In this document: positions 14,137 through 14,277 of the stretch, one piece after another
Numbering within the stretch: position 1 is the stretch's first letter
Layout: each line of letters begins with the position of its first letter
From: Ruminococcus flavefaciens
Lineage (GTDB): Bacteria; Bacillota; Clostridia; Oscillospirales; Ruminococcaceae
Reading direction: 5' to 3'
Assembly: GCA_002348905.1 (NCBI GenBank)
Contig: DEBW01000181.1
Coordinates: forward strand, 17,093-31,369
DNA length: 14,277 nucleotides
Notes under the pieces: model-generated
What the model was told of the DNA's origin: nothing
The model's input: the letters and a program-made list of their open reading frames with translations, nothing else
The model's database searches: none
Translations under genes and position numbers: made by a program

Positions 14137-14209
14137 CGGACGGCGAATCGCCGTCCCTACAATTTGGCAATATACCGTATTTTTTGTAGGGACGACCATT
14201 GGTCGTCCG
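14137..14209. repeat. MITE-like inverted repeat with hairpin ends
   Basis: The left arm (14137-14162) and right arm (14184-14209) are inverted copies: CGGACG and CGTCCCTACAA are shared. The inner nine bases differ, yet each arm still folds on itself: GGACGGCGA pairs with TCGCCGTCC, and GGACGACCA pairs with TGGTCGTCC. Paired changes preserve both hairpins. I associate similar intergenic repeats with Ruminococcus-like genomes. It may also act as a transcript end for the operon. The remaining bases to the window end show nothing I can name. Confidence 0.65.
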
Positions 14210-14277
14210 CTAATTTCATTACAAATAATATTTTTTCAGCAGGTCAAAGGGGACAATGCTTAGATTATAATATCAAG

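Overview
The window looks like a low-to-mid GC Firmicute, most likely a Ruminococcus-type clostridium. The reasons are strong AGGAG-type ribosome sites, TTG and GTG starts, a lipoprotein-type amino-acid-binding protein, TnpX-type large serine recombinases, and a hairpin-ended 'CGGACG...CGTCCCTACAA' intergenic repeat of the kind I associate with Ruminococcus-like genomes. Species assignment is inference.

Positions 1 to about 9788 are the right-hand part of an integrative mobilizable element; its left end lies outside the window. In order it carries a 5'-truncated relaxase gene (3-1229) and a long out-of-frame overlapping gene for a coiled-coil, membrane-tailed protein (733-1512). A leftward cargo gene for a STAND/NB-ARC-like ATPase with TPR-like repeats follows (1472-3781), with its own near-consensus promoter. 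Next is a replication module: a CHC2 zinc-finger primase-like protein (3864-4457), an SF3 helicase of the P4/D5 type (4414-5889), and then a 160-bp array of ten identical heptamers (5909-6068). A TnpW-like small protein (6116-6301) and two tandem large serine recombinases (6414-8051, 8079-9713) finish the element. Hairpins and a probable terminator (9704-9788) close it.

Positions 9789-14117 look like ordinary chromosome. Two divergent polar-amino-acid ABC transporter operons lie here. The leftward one is permease plus ATPase. The rightward one is binding protein, permease, ATPase and a GNAT acetyltransferase. Only one binding protein serves two permease/ATPase sets in this window. Its two half-domains are in swapped order, a circular permutation of the usual type 2 binding-protein fold. 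A MITE-like inverted repeat (14137-14209) follows.

The strongest candidate for something undescribed is the heptamer array. Five GGCGTAT copies face five ATACGCC copies, and the gaps (1, 24, 6, 12, [4], 12, 6, 24, 1) are exactly mirror-symmetric although the gap sequences themselves are not palindromic. It directly follows the helicase gene, so I infer it is the element's replication origin or another large symmetric nucleoprotein site. The STAND gene between the transfer and replication modules is the best candidate for an anti-phage or anti-plasmid cargo function.
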